From: Halorhabdus sp. BNX81
GTDB lineage: Archaea > Halobacteriota > Halobacteria > Halobacteriales > Haloarculaceae
Assembly (NCBI RefSeq): GCF_029229925.1
Contig: NZ_CP107254.1
Coordinates: 1,488,001 to 1,552,000 of the forward strand
Direction of reading: 5' to 3'
Length of the DNA stretch: 64,000 bases
Part shown: in pieces, positions 25,372 through 34,250 of the stretch
Layout of the letters: every line of letters starts with the position of its first letter
Numbering within the stretch: position 1 is the stretch's first letter
Position numbers and translations under genes: made by a program
Notes under the pieces: model-generated
Told to the model about the DNA's origin: nothing
Database searches by the model: none
Seen by the model: the letters and a program-made list of their open reading frames with translations, nothing else

Positions 25372-27669
25372 TCATTGCTGTCTGGCGACCACCAGCCCCC
25401 CACCCAGGAGCGCCACCAGTGCGACGGTCACCCCGAAGCCAGGGCCGTTGGTTGTTGTCGTCCCGTCGCCGTCCGGTGGGCCGGCAGTAGTCGCTGCGCT
25501 GTTGGAGTCACTGTCGCCACCAGCGGAACCGGTGGCTGTGGTGGTGTGGCTACCGGCATCCGACTGTACGGTTACCGCCTCGGTCAGGGAATCGTCGCCG
25601 GCTGTGACACCGAATTCGAGCGTTCCGGCAGCGCCTGCGGTCACGTCAATATCGATTTCCTGAGTTTCGCCGGCTTCGAGACTCGTGTTTTCAACCGTCC
25701 GCTCGTCGCCAGCAACGTCGAGGCTGACCGCCGTCGACCCACCGATATCACCGGTATTCCGCACGGTGGCAGTCACCGTCATCGTCTCACCCGTATCGAC
25801 TGTTTCGGGCACGTCCAAACCAGCAACTTCGAACGTCGCTGGGGCGAGAATCGTCGTATTGGCCCGCCGCGTTGTCTCACCAAGCGACACCGCGTGTGTG
25901 ATGGTGCGACCGGTGGGCTTCGATGCGTTCACGTCAAAGGTCTGGGTCGTTTCACCCGGTTGGACGCGAAGTCGATCCGCAACGATCTGTCCGTCGCCAC
26001 GGAAAGTGACCGGAACCGAGACGGCAGTATCGGCGGTGTTCTCGAAGATCGCTTTCACGGCGTAGGTACCGCCGGGCGTGACGGTCTTCGGCGCGATGAC
26101 GTCCCGGAGCCTGACGCTGTCGTTGTCGACGACAGTCAGCTCACCAACATCGTGATCGCCGAGAGTGATATCGTATGAACCCGCTTGTCCAACGGACCAC
26201 GAGAACGTCGCTGTTGTCTCGTCGTGGCCGCCGACATGGACGGTATCCGAATGGACCGTCTCACCTTCGACGGTGGTCGAGATCGGCTCACTGCCGGGCA
26301 TCCCACCGTCGTTTTCGAGCGTGGCTGTGACAGCAGCGGTCGAGTTGGCGAGGATCGCCGACGTGTCGAGTGCCGCGTCGGTCATGGAGATGTCTGCAGG
26401 CGTGCGAACGTCGAGCGTCGCCGTGTCGGTTTTGCCGTTGACGGTCACTGAAATGTTGGTTTTGCCCGTCTCGGCCGGGGTAAGGGTTCCATCTTCGATG
26501 GTGACGGCGTTGCCGTCGAGATTGTAGTCGGCAGTTGTCGTGGCCGTCGTCGTCGAGCCATCGTAGAGATCCAACCGGACGGTGATATCGGTCGTGTCCT
26601 CGACGCTGACGAGCGAATTCGTCAGCGAGACGTCGACGTCTTTGACGTGCTGTTCGAGAACCGGATAGCTATCCGTCGTCATGAAGTCCGTCCCGACGAA
26701 CAGATACTCCATGTGCTCTTTCGCGGCTGAGCCAGTCATCTGCTCCGTCGTGAGGCCGGTAACGCTTCCCGGTCCCGCTCCGATTCCTTCTTCGATGCCG
26801 CTCTGTTCCGTGTCCCAATATGAAGATGAAATCTTGGGTGACCTAAATTCGTTAACTCGACCAACTAACCCGCCAATATCTTCACCACCTTGGACAGTAC
26901 CGGTTGCATATGATCTTTGTACATTTTTCGAACTTTTACCGAGCATCCCAATTAAACCGCCTGCCGAAATGTCAGTTGACTCTATATTACTATGAGAAAC
27001 GGATGAAGTGACGACACCACCAGTGCCAACATATCCAACCACTCCGCCAACATCTTCATCTCCCGTAACCCGGCCGTAAGTACTAGAACCGTGGAGGTTG
27101 GATTGATAAAGATCACCAACAATCCCACCAGTACCCCTTGATCCGCGTATCTCACCTGTTACAATTGACGAATTTATCTTTCCGTTTCTAAGGTGGCCAA
27201 CAAGACCTGCAGTTAGAATATCTCCTTGAATGTCTACATTCTTAAGATGGACTGAACGAATAGAACCACCGTTAATCACTCCAAACAGACCAATATGATT
27301 TTCCGACATCCGCATTATTGTTAATTCATTGATTATATGACCATTACCATTAAATGACCCTTGAAAGGGTTCGTTCAAATCTGATCCAATTGGATCAAAT
27401 CCTTTTCCACTGTTCCACTTTTCTGTCGAATTTGCCGCAATATCACTTCCAAGGACATAATTCGCTTCAAGATCCTCTTCCATGGCCTGTAATTCTTCCA
27501 CATTATTAATTATATAAGGGTTATCTTGGGTTCCCGATCCATTCATTTTTTCAAGGGGAGTTTCTCCCGCTCCAAAGACAATCCCAGAACTCACTATGCA
27601 TATCAAACAGATTCCGATGATAGCGATTGGAAGAGTTGTGGGAACCACTTTTGTGATTATATCGTTCAT
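25372..27669 (-). CDS. PGF-CTERM surface protein with GLUG repeats
   Basis: 765 residues. A signal peptide (about 1-33: TTLPIAIIGICLICIVSSGIVFG) is followed by a beta-helix region with GLUG-type units such as GLFGVINGG, GGIVGDLY, GGVVGYVG, GGLIGMLG, GGLVGRVN (about 130-290), then several CARDB-like beta-sandwich domains (about 350-690), a Thr/Ser/Gly-rich stalk, and a C-terminal GPGFG-VTVALVALLGGG-LVVARQQ segment (742-765), the PGF-CTERM sorting signal of archaeosortase A substrates. It would be cleaved and lipid-anchored on the cell surface. The N-terminal ~280 codons are AT-rich, the C-terminal part GC-rich, so the gene is a composition mosaic. Confidence 0.9.
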   Translation of the reverse strand: MNDIITKVVPTTLPIAIIGICLICIVSSGIVFGAGETPLEKMNGSGTQDNPYIINNVEELQAMEEDLEANYVLGSDIAANSTEKWNSGKGFDPIGSDLNEPFQGSFNGNGHIINELTIMRMSENHIGLFGVINGGSIRSVHLKNVDIQGDILTAGLVGHLRNGKINSSIVTGEIRGSRGTGGIVGDLYQSNLHGSSTYGRVTGDEDVGGVVGYVGTGGVVTSSVSHSNIESTDISAGGLIGMLGKSSKNVQRSYATGTVQGGEDIGGLVGRVNEFRSPKISSSYWDTEQSGIEEGIGAGPGSVTGLTTEQMTGSAAKEHMEYLFVGTDFMTTDSYPVLEQHVKDVDVSLTNSLVSVEDTTDITVRLDLYDGSTTTATTTADYNLDGNAVTIEDGTLTPAETGKTNISVTVNGKTDTATLDVRTPADISMTDAALDTSAILANSTAAVTATLENDGGMPGSEPISTTVEGETVHSDTVHVGGHDETTATFSWSVGQAGSYDITLGDHDVGELTVVDNDSVRLRDVIAPKTVTPGGTYAVKAIFENTADTAVSVPVTFRGDGQIVADRLRVQPGETTQTFDVNASKPTGRTITHAVSLGETTRRANTTILAPATFEVAGLDVPETVDTGETMTVTATVRNTGDIGGSTAVSLDVAGDERTVENTSLEAGETQEIDIDVTAGAAGTLEFGVTAGDDSLTEAVTVQSDAGSHTTTATGSAGGDSDSNSAATTAGPPDGDGTTTTNGPGFGVTVALVALLGGGLVVARQQ

Positions 27670-27895
27670 TATTAATGTTACAAAAATGTCCTTAGATAGT
27701 TATCGAATAACAACCAGTTTTTTCGTCTCTTCACTTGACTTATAATTTGAATCAGATGGAGGAACCACCTCGAATTCAAGATCTCCTCTAAATTGATCCG
27801 CCCGAAAGTCAACTTTTGGCTTTTTAGTACCAGTGTTATAAATTATGAATTTCTCCGAGCCACCCGTAGTATTAAGAACAGTTGGCTCATCCTTT
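26815..27895. other. AT-rich block crossing two genes
   Basis: Base composition drops sharply here. Hand counts: 27301-27360 is 20/60 G+C, 27181-27240 is 25/60, 27781-27840 is 23/60, against 39/60 for 25681-25740 in the same gene. The block covers the N-terminal part of the GLUG surface-protein gene, the 30-bp gap, and the C-terminal part of the pilin-like gene. Both edges are inside coding sequence. Recent exchange from a low-GC donor or relaxed selection on a surface region would explain it. Edges are by eye (within about 30 bases). Confidence 0.7.
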
Positions 27896-28173
27896 AGAGT
27901 CAGACTCCCGCTCCGAACCAGAACGCGTGCACCCTCAACTGGCTCACCCTCGCTCGTCACGACACTCACGTTCGTGGATTCTCCGACTTCTACAAGTTCG
28001 TCACTGAACTCCACGGTCACCGTTTCGTCCTGAAAGCTGTCGTCGAACTGTCCAAGGACGTTCATCATGAGCGAGAGGGCGGCGACGCCGACGACCAGTG
28101 CGATGACTAGTCGGATCGGTAGCCCCTCGATCGCCCGTTCGTCCCCCGCAAAATCGTCGTTTCTCCGTCGCAT
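27700..28173 (-). CDS. Pilin-like single-TM protein with a beta-sandwich ectodomain
   Basis: 157 residues from ATG at 28173. The N-terminus MRRRNDDFAGDERAIEG is followed by one long hydrophobic helix (LPIRLVIALVVGVAALSLMM), then an extracytoplasmic beta-rich domain with VEVGESTNVSVVTSEGEPVEGARVLVR, which looks like a carboxypeptidase-regulatory or invasin-type fold. The short charged leader and long helix recall archaeal type IV pilins, but the class III motif (Q-S/T-E after Gly) is absent. It is first in a minus operon with the GLUG surface gene and minD. The C-terminal half is AT-rich, unlike the N-terminal half. Confidence 0.7.
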   Translation of the reverse strand: MRRRNDDFAGDERAIEGLPIRLVIALVVGVAALSLMMNVLGQFDDSFQDETVTVEFSDELVEVGESTNVSVVTSEGEPVEGARVLVRSGSLTLKDEPTVLNTTGGSEKFIIYNTGTKKPKVDFRADQFRGDLEFEVVPPSDSNYKSSEETKKLVVIR

Positions 28174-28196
28174 ACCATTCGTGGCTGCGCTATCTC

Positions 28197-28202
28197 TTAT
28201 AA
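28197..28202. promoter_or_regulatory. Shared bidirectional TATA element
   Basis: TTATAA, a palindrome, lies about 27 nt before the minus-strand ATG at 28173. On the plus strand it is about 52 nt before the HerA-like ATG at 28252, and no other TATA box is nearby. One element may therefore fire both operons of the island. Confidence 0.5.
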
Positions 28203-28251
28203 ACTCCCGGACGCCCGGCCGTTCAAGTGCGATGGCGCGGCCACCGTCGCC

Positions 28252-29355
28252 ATGACCTTCGTCATCGGCCGCGGGGAAGCGACCGACGAAGCACTGCCGA
28301 AAATGCGACTCGGTGCCTACAGAGCGCTCGACGGCAGTCACGGGGCCGACCTCTATCTCGATCTGGACGGCCCACACTCGATACTGGTCGTCGGCAAGCG
28401 CGGCTACGGGAAGTCATACACGCTTGGCGTCATCGCGGAAGGACTCTCGCGGACGGCTGGCGTCGCACCGACGGTTATCGATCCGATGGGGGTGTTCACC
28501 TCCCTGGCGAGCGATTCGAGCAGCGACTCGGGCCACGATTCGATTGCCGGGACAGTCATGGACGATCCAGCAGTCATCCCGGATTCGCTTGATCCTCGGT
28601 CGTGGTGTGCGCTTCTGGGTCTCGATCCCGAAAGCGGCGCAGGGAGTCTCGTCTGGCAGGCAGCACAGGAACGCTCGACGCTTGCGGGTATGGCTACCTC
28701 TGTCACCGAGCGCGATGCCCCCGCCCGGGACGAACGCGCTGCGGTCAATCACCTCCGACTCGCCGAATCCTGGGGCGTCTTCGACGAAAACGGCATCGAC
28801 GCCGAGATGCTTTCGAGCGGCGAGATCACCGTCCTCGACGTCTCCGGGCTCGATTCCGCGCCGATGAACGCCGTCTGTCGCGGCGTTGGCGAGGCGCTGT
28901 ACCGCGCCAGCGTGCGTGACACCATCGATCGCCTGCCGTGGCTGCTGGTCGACGAGGCACACACGTTCTTCGACGGCGTTGCCAGGAGTGCCCTCGAAAC
29001 GATACTCACGCGAGGGCGTGCACCCGGCGTGAGCCTCGTCTCGGCGACCCAGCGGCCGAGTGCTGTCCCGGACGTGGGGATCTCTCAGTCGGACGTACTC
29101 GTCTCGCATCGACTGACTGCGGGGGCCGATCTCGATGCGCTCACGCGGGCGCAGCCGACGTATCTGAACGGGTCGCTTTCCGATCGAATGCCGACCGAAC
29201 CCGGCAATGTCGTCATCATCGACGACGCGACAGAAACGGTCCACGCAGCCCAGGTTCGCGACCGCGAGACGCCACACGGCGGCGACAGCCCGTCTGTGAG
29301 CGAAATGGATGTATCGGACGGCAGTCCGTTCGGGAGCAAAACGGCCATGGATTAA
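28252..29355 (+). CDS. HerA/VirB4-like P-loop ATPase
   Basis: 367 residues. Walker A GKRGYGKS at 48-55, Walker B LLVDEAHTFFDG at 231-242, and SATQRPSAVP (264-273) as the sensor strand are those of DUF87/HerA-like motors. The N-terminal strand-rich part (MTFVIGRGEAT) fits the HAS barrel start but the whole barrel is short. HerA-like ATPases pump DNA or proteins as hexamers; those with TadA/TadC neighbours may be a secretion motor. No NurA nuclease is nearby, which argues against the DNA end-resection HerA. It is first of the plus-strand genes and separated by 173 bp from the next. Confidence 0.8.
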   Translation: MTFVIGRGEATDEALPKMRLGAYRALDGSHGADLYLDLDGPHSILVVGKRGYGKSYTLGVIAEGLSRTAGVAPTVIDPMGVFTSLASDSSSDSGHDSIAGTVMDDPAVIPDSLDPRSWCALLGLDPESGAGSLVWQAAQERSTLAGMATSVTERDAPARDERAAVNHLRLAESWGVFDENGIDAEMLSSGEITVLDVSGLDSAPMNAVCRGVGEALYRASVRDTIDRLPWLLVDEAHTFFDGVARSALETILTRGRAPGVSLVSATQRPSAVPDVGISQSDVLVSHRLTAGADLDALTRAQPTYLNGSLSDRMPTEPGNVVIIDDATETVHAAQVRDRETPHGGDSPSVSEMDVSDGSPFGSKTAMD

Positions 29356-29528
29356 ATCATGCGGCTGACGCTCGTCCCTCGCGATTCGGCTCCGATGATG
29401 AGAGACAGGCCACTAATCTGTCGGTGCAGAGCGGACAAACTGCGTCGGTCAAATCCGCCGCGTTTCTCGACATACCGGTGGGAACTGTCTCGACAGATGA
29501 TGAATGAGTGTGAGCGTCCCCAGACGCA

Positions 29529-30017
29529 ATGATCCGATACGTTCTCGCGATAATCCTGACCACTGCACTGCTGGGAATCGGCGTTGCAGGCGTCGATCAC
29601 GCCGCGACCGTCAGGAGCGAACAGCAGGTCGAAAATCAGATCGCCAAACTGGAAACGGCGGCGATGTCACTCCTCGAAACCGAAGAGCCGACACCACGGG
29701 GACAGAAGGGGCCACGACGCATCGTCGAACTCGATCTCCCGTCCGCTGGGTTCGCGTCCAAAACAGTCGACACGTTCCGAATCCGCCCGGATCCACGTGG
29801 CGTCTCAATCATCGAATACCGCGTTGACGAGCGAATGACACGAACGGAACACGTTGAGGCCACCATCAGGAACACGGACAGCTCGAACGGGATGACAGCG
29901 TTCGGTGACCACACAGGAACCGTGACAGTCGCCCTCTCACTTTCGCAAGCAAGCGACAGCCCTGACAACGATCGAGAGGTGTACATCGCCCTTCGTGTGG
30001 TGTCGAGAAATGAGTGA
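29529..30017 (+). CDS. Single-TM protein upstream of the secretion ATPase
   Basis: 162 residues. One N-terminal hydrophobic helix with a very short leader (IRYVLAIILTTALLGIGVAGVDHAA, about 2-26) is followed by a helical stretch SEQQVENQIAKLETAA and a beta-rich domain. This is the layout of pseudopilins and TadE-like proteins, but no prepilin peptidase motif is obvious. I recall a haloarchaeal family (DUF7311) at this place before the ATPase gene; that is unverified. It is likely anchored in the membrane with its domain outside. Confidence 0.6.
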   Translation: MIRYVLAIILTTALLGIGVAGVDHAATVRSEQQVENQIAKLETAAMSLLETEEPTPRGQKGPRRIVELDLPSAGFASKTVDTFRIRPDPRGVSIIEYRVDERMTRTEHVEATIRNTDSSNGMTAFGDHTGTVTVALSLSQASDSPDNDREVYIALRVVSRNE

Positions 30018-30071
30018 TTCCAGTGGGGAATCGGCACTGCACCGTCGCGATCTGGACGTGCGGTGCGTGCG

Positions 30072-30079
30072 TTTATAAT
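30072..30079 (+). promoter_or_regulatory. TATA box of the secretion ATPase operon
   Basis: TTTATAAT, centred about 26 nt before the ATG at 30102. This both marks a promoter and decides the start: an in-frame GTG at 30063 lies upstream of the TATA box and so is not used by this transcript. Confidence 0.65.
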
Positions 30080-30101
30080 GGAGTGGGCAGCCAGCATCGC
30101 C

Positions 30102-32036
30102 ATGCCGGATACGCCCGCTGGATCGTCGGCCACAGCCTTCGCCCGGAAGTTGGGGCTCGAAGCACTACTGGAGGTGATATCTGGAGACGGGGCAGACGCG
30201 TGTGACTGCCTGCCGGAACGAGACGGCGACCAGTTGCTCGTCGACGCAAGCGAGTGTGACGGCGATCTCGGGGCATCCCCGAACTGTCGGGAGACCGTCG
30301 TCGGGGAGCTCGTGGCCGATCCTGCCAAGGAGATCCTGGTCCGATCGAACGGCTTTCGCTATCGGTATCGACACGACGCAGCGGCGTTACTATCGGCTGC
30401 AGGTCGGTTTATCGGTCTGCTTGGCGACCGGGAGAACGCCGTCGAACAACGGGTCGTGACTGAGCCGCTCGCGGTCGCTAGCGAGCTCCGTGAGCGAGTC
30501 GATCCGATCGCGGACATCGGCGTCGAATCCGGACTGCTGGAAACGGCCGCCCGAATCGACGACGTACCCGACGTGCTGACGCCGGAACTCGGTCTCACGA
30601 TCGGCCATTACTTCGTCGACAAATCGATCGACGAGGATTCCCGACTCAAGGCGGTCGTCTCCCTCGATACCGGCAGTGAAGCGCGGATATATGCACGTTC
30701 TGACGGCGTCCCTCTGTACGCGGTCGATCCGGTCGACCTCAAGCTGTCTGCGTCAGAGAGAGGGATTCTGCTGGATGGATACGAGCGGATCGCAAACGGC
30801 GAGATAGCCGGTGAGAGAGCCGCCACTCACGCGATCGAAGAGGCAAGCGACGGCGCAGTCGATCCGATGGTGGCGTCGATCCTTCGGAAACACACACAGG
30901 GGTACGGGATTCTCGAAGACCTCTTCGCCGACCCGGAAATTACCGACGTATACGTCACCGCACCGGTATCGCGGAATCCGCTCAGAGTGGTTCGCGGTGG
31001 CGAATCGATGTCGACGAACGTCTTTTTGAGCATCGACGGTGCACACGCCATCGCATCACGGATCAGACGAACGAGTGGGCGGGCGTTCTCGCGTGCGACG
31101 CCAACGGTCGATGCGAAAGCGACACTCGACAGTGAAACGGACGTGCGGGTGGCCGGGGTGACCAAACCGGTCTCCGACGGGATCGCATTCGCGTTCAGAC
31201 AGCAGGCCGCGGACCAGTTCACCCTACCGAAACTCGTCCGGAACGGCACACTCTCTCCGGACGTCGCCGGGTTCCTGTCGGTCGCGGTCGAATCGAGTGC
31301 CGCAACACTCATCGCCGGCACGCGCGGGGCTGGAAAGACCACGCTCCTTGGCACATTGCTGTATGAACTCACAGCGGACACGCGAACTGTCGTGATCGAG
31401 GACACCCCCGAGTTGCCGATCGAATCGTTACAATCCGTCGGGCGGGACGTCCAGGCACTCCGAACGGGCACCGGCCACGGCCCGGAAGTGACGCCAGCCG
31501 AGGCCCTTCGGACGGCTCTGCGACTCGGAGATGGCGCGCTCGTGGTGGGCGAAATTCGCGGTGAGGAGGCCCAGGTGCTGTATGAAGCGATGCGGATCGG
31601 GGCAAACGCCAACGCCGTTCTCGGGACGATCCATGGCGACGGGGCGGACGACGTCTACGAGCGGGTCGTCTCGGATCTCGGTGTCGAACCCTCATCGTTC
31701 GCGGTTACCGATCTGGTAGTCACGACTCAGGCTACACCGACGCCACAGGGGCGTGATCGTCGCGTCTCCCGAATCGAGGAGGTGATATACGATGGCAGTG
31801 ACGTGTGGTTCGAGCCGCTCTACGAGAGCGACGGCACCGCCGCACGACCGACTGGTCGGATCGAGCAGGGCGAGAGTCGATTTATCCATCAGCTGTCCGG
31901 TCCCGAGGAGGCTTACGCCGACGTCAGGGAATCGATCGCCGAGCGCGCCGACCGGTTGGGACGGCTCGCAGGGGACGGCCGAACCAAACCGACAGAGGTC
32001 GCCGGCGCGTACGCCGACCGCATCCGAGCCGACTGA
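30102..32036 (+). CDS. TadA-type type II/IV secretion ATPase
   Basis: 644 residues. Walker A GTRGAGKT at 406-413, ASP-box region VIEDTPELPIESLQ near 431-444, Walker B GALVVGEIRGEEA at 478-490, and the HIS-box GTIHGDGADDVYERV near 508-522 are typical of archaeal GspE/TadA motors that power pilus assembly. The first 65 residues carry four Cys (34, 36, 52, 62), absent from the usual core and possibly a metal site. It would act as a hexamer below the membrane with the TadC-like protein encoded next; the stop overlaps the next start (TGATG). Confidence 0.94.
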   Translation: MPDTPAGSSATAFARKLGLEALLEVISGDGADACDCLPERDGDQLLVDASECDGDLGASPNCRETVVGELVADPAKEILVRSNGFRYRYRHDAAALLSAAGRFIGLLGDRENAVEQRVVTEPLAVASELRERVDPIADIGVESGLLETAARIDDVPDVLTPELGLTIGHYFVDKSIDEDSRLKAVVSLDTGSEARIYARSDGVPLYAVDPVDLKLSASERGILLDGYERIANGEIAGERAATHAIEEASDGAVDPMVASILRKHTQGYGILEDLFADPEITDVYVTAPVSRNPLRVVRGGESMSTNVFLSIDGAHAIASRIRRTSGRAFSRATPTVDAKATLDSETDVRVAGVTKPVSDGIAFAFRQQAADQFTLPKLVRNGTLSPDVAGFLSVAVESSAATLIAGTRGAGKTTLLGTLLYELTADTRTVVIEDTPELPIESLQSVGRDVQALRTGTGHGPEVTPAEALRTALRLGDGALVVGEIRGEEAQVLYEAMRIGANANAVLGTIHGDGADDVYERVVSDLGVEPSSFAVTDLVVTTQATPTPQGRDRRVSRIEEVIYDGSDVWFEPLYESDGTAARPTGRIEQGESRFIHQLSGPEEAYADVRESIAERADRLGRLAGDGRTKPTEVAGAYADRIRAD

Positions 32037-33742
32037 TGTCAGTTGGTTCCATGCTGCTGGTTGGTCTCGCACAGCTGTATCCCGTCGACGTCGATGTGAG
32101 TGCCGAACTCGCCGATTCGGTGACGTTTCTGGATTCGACCCATGCGCCGGAAACCTACGTCAGAGCCGGGTTCGGTGCCGGCATCGTCGGTGCAGTGGCT
32201 CCGGTTACCCTCGTACTCTGGCTGCCATGGTATGGCGCCACGTTCGCCTCGCTAATCTGCTCGCTGTCGGCGATACATGTGATACAGACGCTTCCACACG
32301 TACAGGCAGCGTTCAAACGGACCGAAGCGCTCGGCGACGCACCGAATCTGATCGGCCGGGCTGTCCTGCGAATGCAGATCGAACCCGCGACCGAATCCGC
32401 CGTCAGATTCGCTGCTGACACTGGATCGAGTTCGCTCGCGGCGAATCTGTCGACACATATCGACGCTGCCGTCGGCACACCACGAACTGGGCTGTTATCG
32501 TTCGCGGAAGAATGGGCCGACCGCTTTCCCGCGATGCGACGGTCGGCGTACTTGCTCGCAAGTGCACAGCAGGCCCCGGACGGTGAGCGAGCCCGGACGC
32601 TCGATCGGTCGCTCGCAGCCGTTCTGGATGGGACGCGTGATCGGATGGCCGAGTTCACGAACGCCATCCGTGGGCCGACGACGATGCTGTATGCCTTTGG
32701 CGTGATGGTGCCCCTCGCCCTTGTCGCGCTTGTCCCTGCCGTCGGGTTCGTCGGCTACGATATCAGCATCTGGTATCTCGTCGTGGGGTACGACATCGTC
32801 CTGCCGATTGGGCTTACCGGGGCGAGTCTCTGGCTGCTCAAACGACGCCCGATCGCGTTTCCGCCGCCGAAGGTAACGCGTTCCCATCCGGACGTCCCCT
32901 CTCGGTTGCTCCCGACGCTCCTGTGGGGGGCCATCGGCGTCATCGCCGGGTACACACTCGTGACGGTGCTGGGCGTGACACACCTGGCTCCAGTGACAGC
33001 TGCCGGACTCGGCATCGGAGCCATGTTGATCGCCTACGTCCGTCCGATCCTCCACGTCCGGACGCACGTTCGGGAGATCGAGTCAAATCTCACTGACGCA
33101 CTCTATCTCACGGGACGGCTTGTCGACGACGGCAAATCCGTCGAGACGGCGATCCAGCGGGCTGGCGATCAGGTCCCGGCAGCGACGGGCGAGCTGTTCG
33201 AGCGAGCAGCCGGGCTTCAACGCCGGCTGCACCTGAGCGTCCAAGAGGCCTTCCTCGGGGAGTACGGGGTCGTGAAAGACGTACCCAGCCCGCGGGTCCG
33301 GGCGACCGTCGAACTACTCGCCATCGCGGCCGAGCAGGGCGCACCGGCCGGCCGCGCGATCGTCTCGATGGCCGACCACCTCGACGAACTCAGGGACGTC
33401 GAGGCACAGACGCGGCGACAGCTGTCGACGATTACGGATACGATCGACAATACAGCCACCTTTTTTGGACCGATGGTCGCCGGAGCAACGGTCGGGCTCG
33501 CTGGCGGGCTTTCAAACGATGGAACGGCAGTGCTTGCGGAGGCAACGACGTTGCCGACCGACCAGCTCGGCCTCGTGATCGGCGGCTACGTCATCTCGCT
33601 GTCGTTCATTCTGGTACCGCTCTCGGTCGCCCTCGAAGACGGTCTCGACAGGCCACTCATCGGGTACCGGGTCGGTCGGTCACTCCTCGGGGCCGTTCCG
33701 ATCTACGTCATCACCGTGGTGGTCGTCGGCCTGACATTCTGA
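32036..33742 (+). CDS. TadC/GspF-type membrane platform protein
   Basis: 568 residues, overlapping the ATPase stop by one base. About nine hydrophobic segments are arranged as two T2SSF domains, each a pair or triple of spans after a helical cytoplasmic region (HVQAAFKRTEALGDAPNLIGRA near 85; RTHVREIESNLTDALYLTG near 345). Family role: a rotor or platform in the membrane on which the secretion ATPase acts to add pilin subunits. Length and domain doubling match archaeal TadC homologues. The coupling to the ATPase shows they work together. Confidence 0.88.
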   Translation: MSVGSMLLVGLAQLYPVDVDVSAELADSVTFLDSTHAPETYVRAGFGAGIVGAVAPVTLVLWLPWYGATFASLICSLSAIHVIQTLPHVQAAFKRTEALGDAPNLIGRAVLRMQIEPATESAVRFAADTGSSSLAANLSTHIDAAVGTPRTGLLSFAEEWADRFPAMRRSAYLLASAQQAPDGERARTLDRSLAAVLDGTRDRMAEFTNAIRGPTTMLYAFGVMVPLALVALVPAVGFVGYDISIWYLVVGYDIVLPIGLTGASLWLLKRRPIAFPPPKVTRSHPDVPSRLLPTLLWGAIGVIAGYTLVTVLGVTHLAPVTAAGLGIGAMLIAYVRPILHVRTHVREIESNLTDALYLTGRLVDDGKSVETAIQRAGDQVPAATGELFERAAGLQRRLHLSVQEAFLGEYGVVKDVPSPRVRATVELLAIAAEQGAPAGRAIVSMADHLDELRDVEAQTRRQLSTITDTIDNTATFFGPMVAGATVGLAGGLSNDGTAVLAEATTLPTDQLGLVIGGYVISLSFILVPLSVALEDGLDRPLIGYRVGRSLLGAVPIYVITVVVVGLTF

Positions 33743-33759
33743 GTGTCTGCATCTCCGAG

Positions 33760-33767
33760 TTTAAGTA
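33760..33767 (+). promoter_or_regulatory. TATA-like element before the pilin-like gene
   Basis: TTTAAGTA, about 34 nt before the ATG at 33798, slightly farther than the leaderless norm. It may allow separate expression of the downstream pilin-like genes. Confidence 0.4.
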
Positions 33768-33797
33768 CGATACCCGGGCCAGGGGGTGCAAGCGCAT

Positions 33798-34250
33798 ATG
33801 CAAGAGGACGAATCGCCGACCCGCGGACAGACCGAACCGCTGGCAGCACTCGCGGCAGTCGCACTCGTGTGTACGGCGATCACCCTGTATACCGGGTTGT
33901 ATGGCGAGCTCTTCGACGGGGTCGGTCAGGACCGATCACTCGGTGAGGTCACGACCGAGCGGGTCTGGGAGGCGATCGGGGAGAACGCCATCTACGATAG
34001 TGACGACGATCTACCGACCCTGATCGAAGCCTCAACAGTCCCGCAGGGTGCGACCGTGAAAGTCACGGTAACGCACGTCGGCGACGGGGGTCGGATCGAA
34101 ACAGCCGGGACAGCGACGTTCGACGCCCAGGGTGACGTGATCCGGACGGACCCGCCGACTGCCGCCGAGCGATACAACCGCTCAGTCCCGGTCCGAATCT
34201 CGCCGGGCGACGTCCAGCCGGGGACGCTCACGGTGGTGGTCTGGTCGTGA
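33798..34250 (+). CDS. Pilin-like protein with class III signal peptide
   Basis: 150 residues from ATG at 33798. The N-terminus TRGQTEPLAALAAVALVCTAI fits an archaeal class III signal: a short charged leader ending in Gly, then Q-T-E and a hydrophobic helix, cut by a prepilin peptidase between G and Q. The rest is a short beta-rich domain with VPQGATVKVTVTHVGD and a closing GTLTVVVWS strand. A minor or structural pilin of the island apparatus is likely. It overlaps the next gene by four bases (GTGA). No prepilin peptidase is encoded in the window. Confidence 0.75.
   Translation: MQEDESPTRGQTEPLAALAAVALVCTAITLYTGLYGELFDGVGQDRSLGEVTTERVWEAIGENAIYDSDDDLPTLIEASTVPQGATVKVTVTHVGDGGRIETAGTATFDAQGDVIRTDPPTAAERYNRSVPVRISPGDVQPGTLTVVVWS

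Noticed and set aside
29352-29600. 82-codon minus-strand frame between the HerA-like and single-TM genes
   Set aside because: No hydrophobic or domain pattern; it overlaps the start of the well-supported downstream gene.
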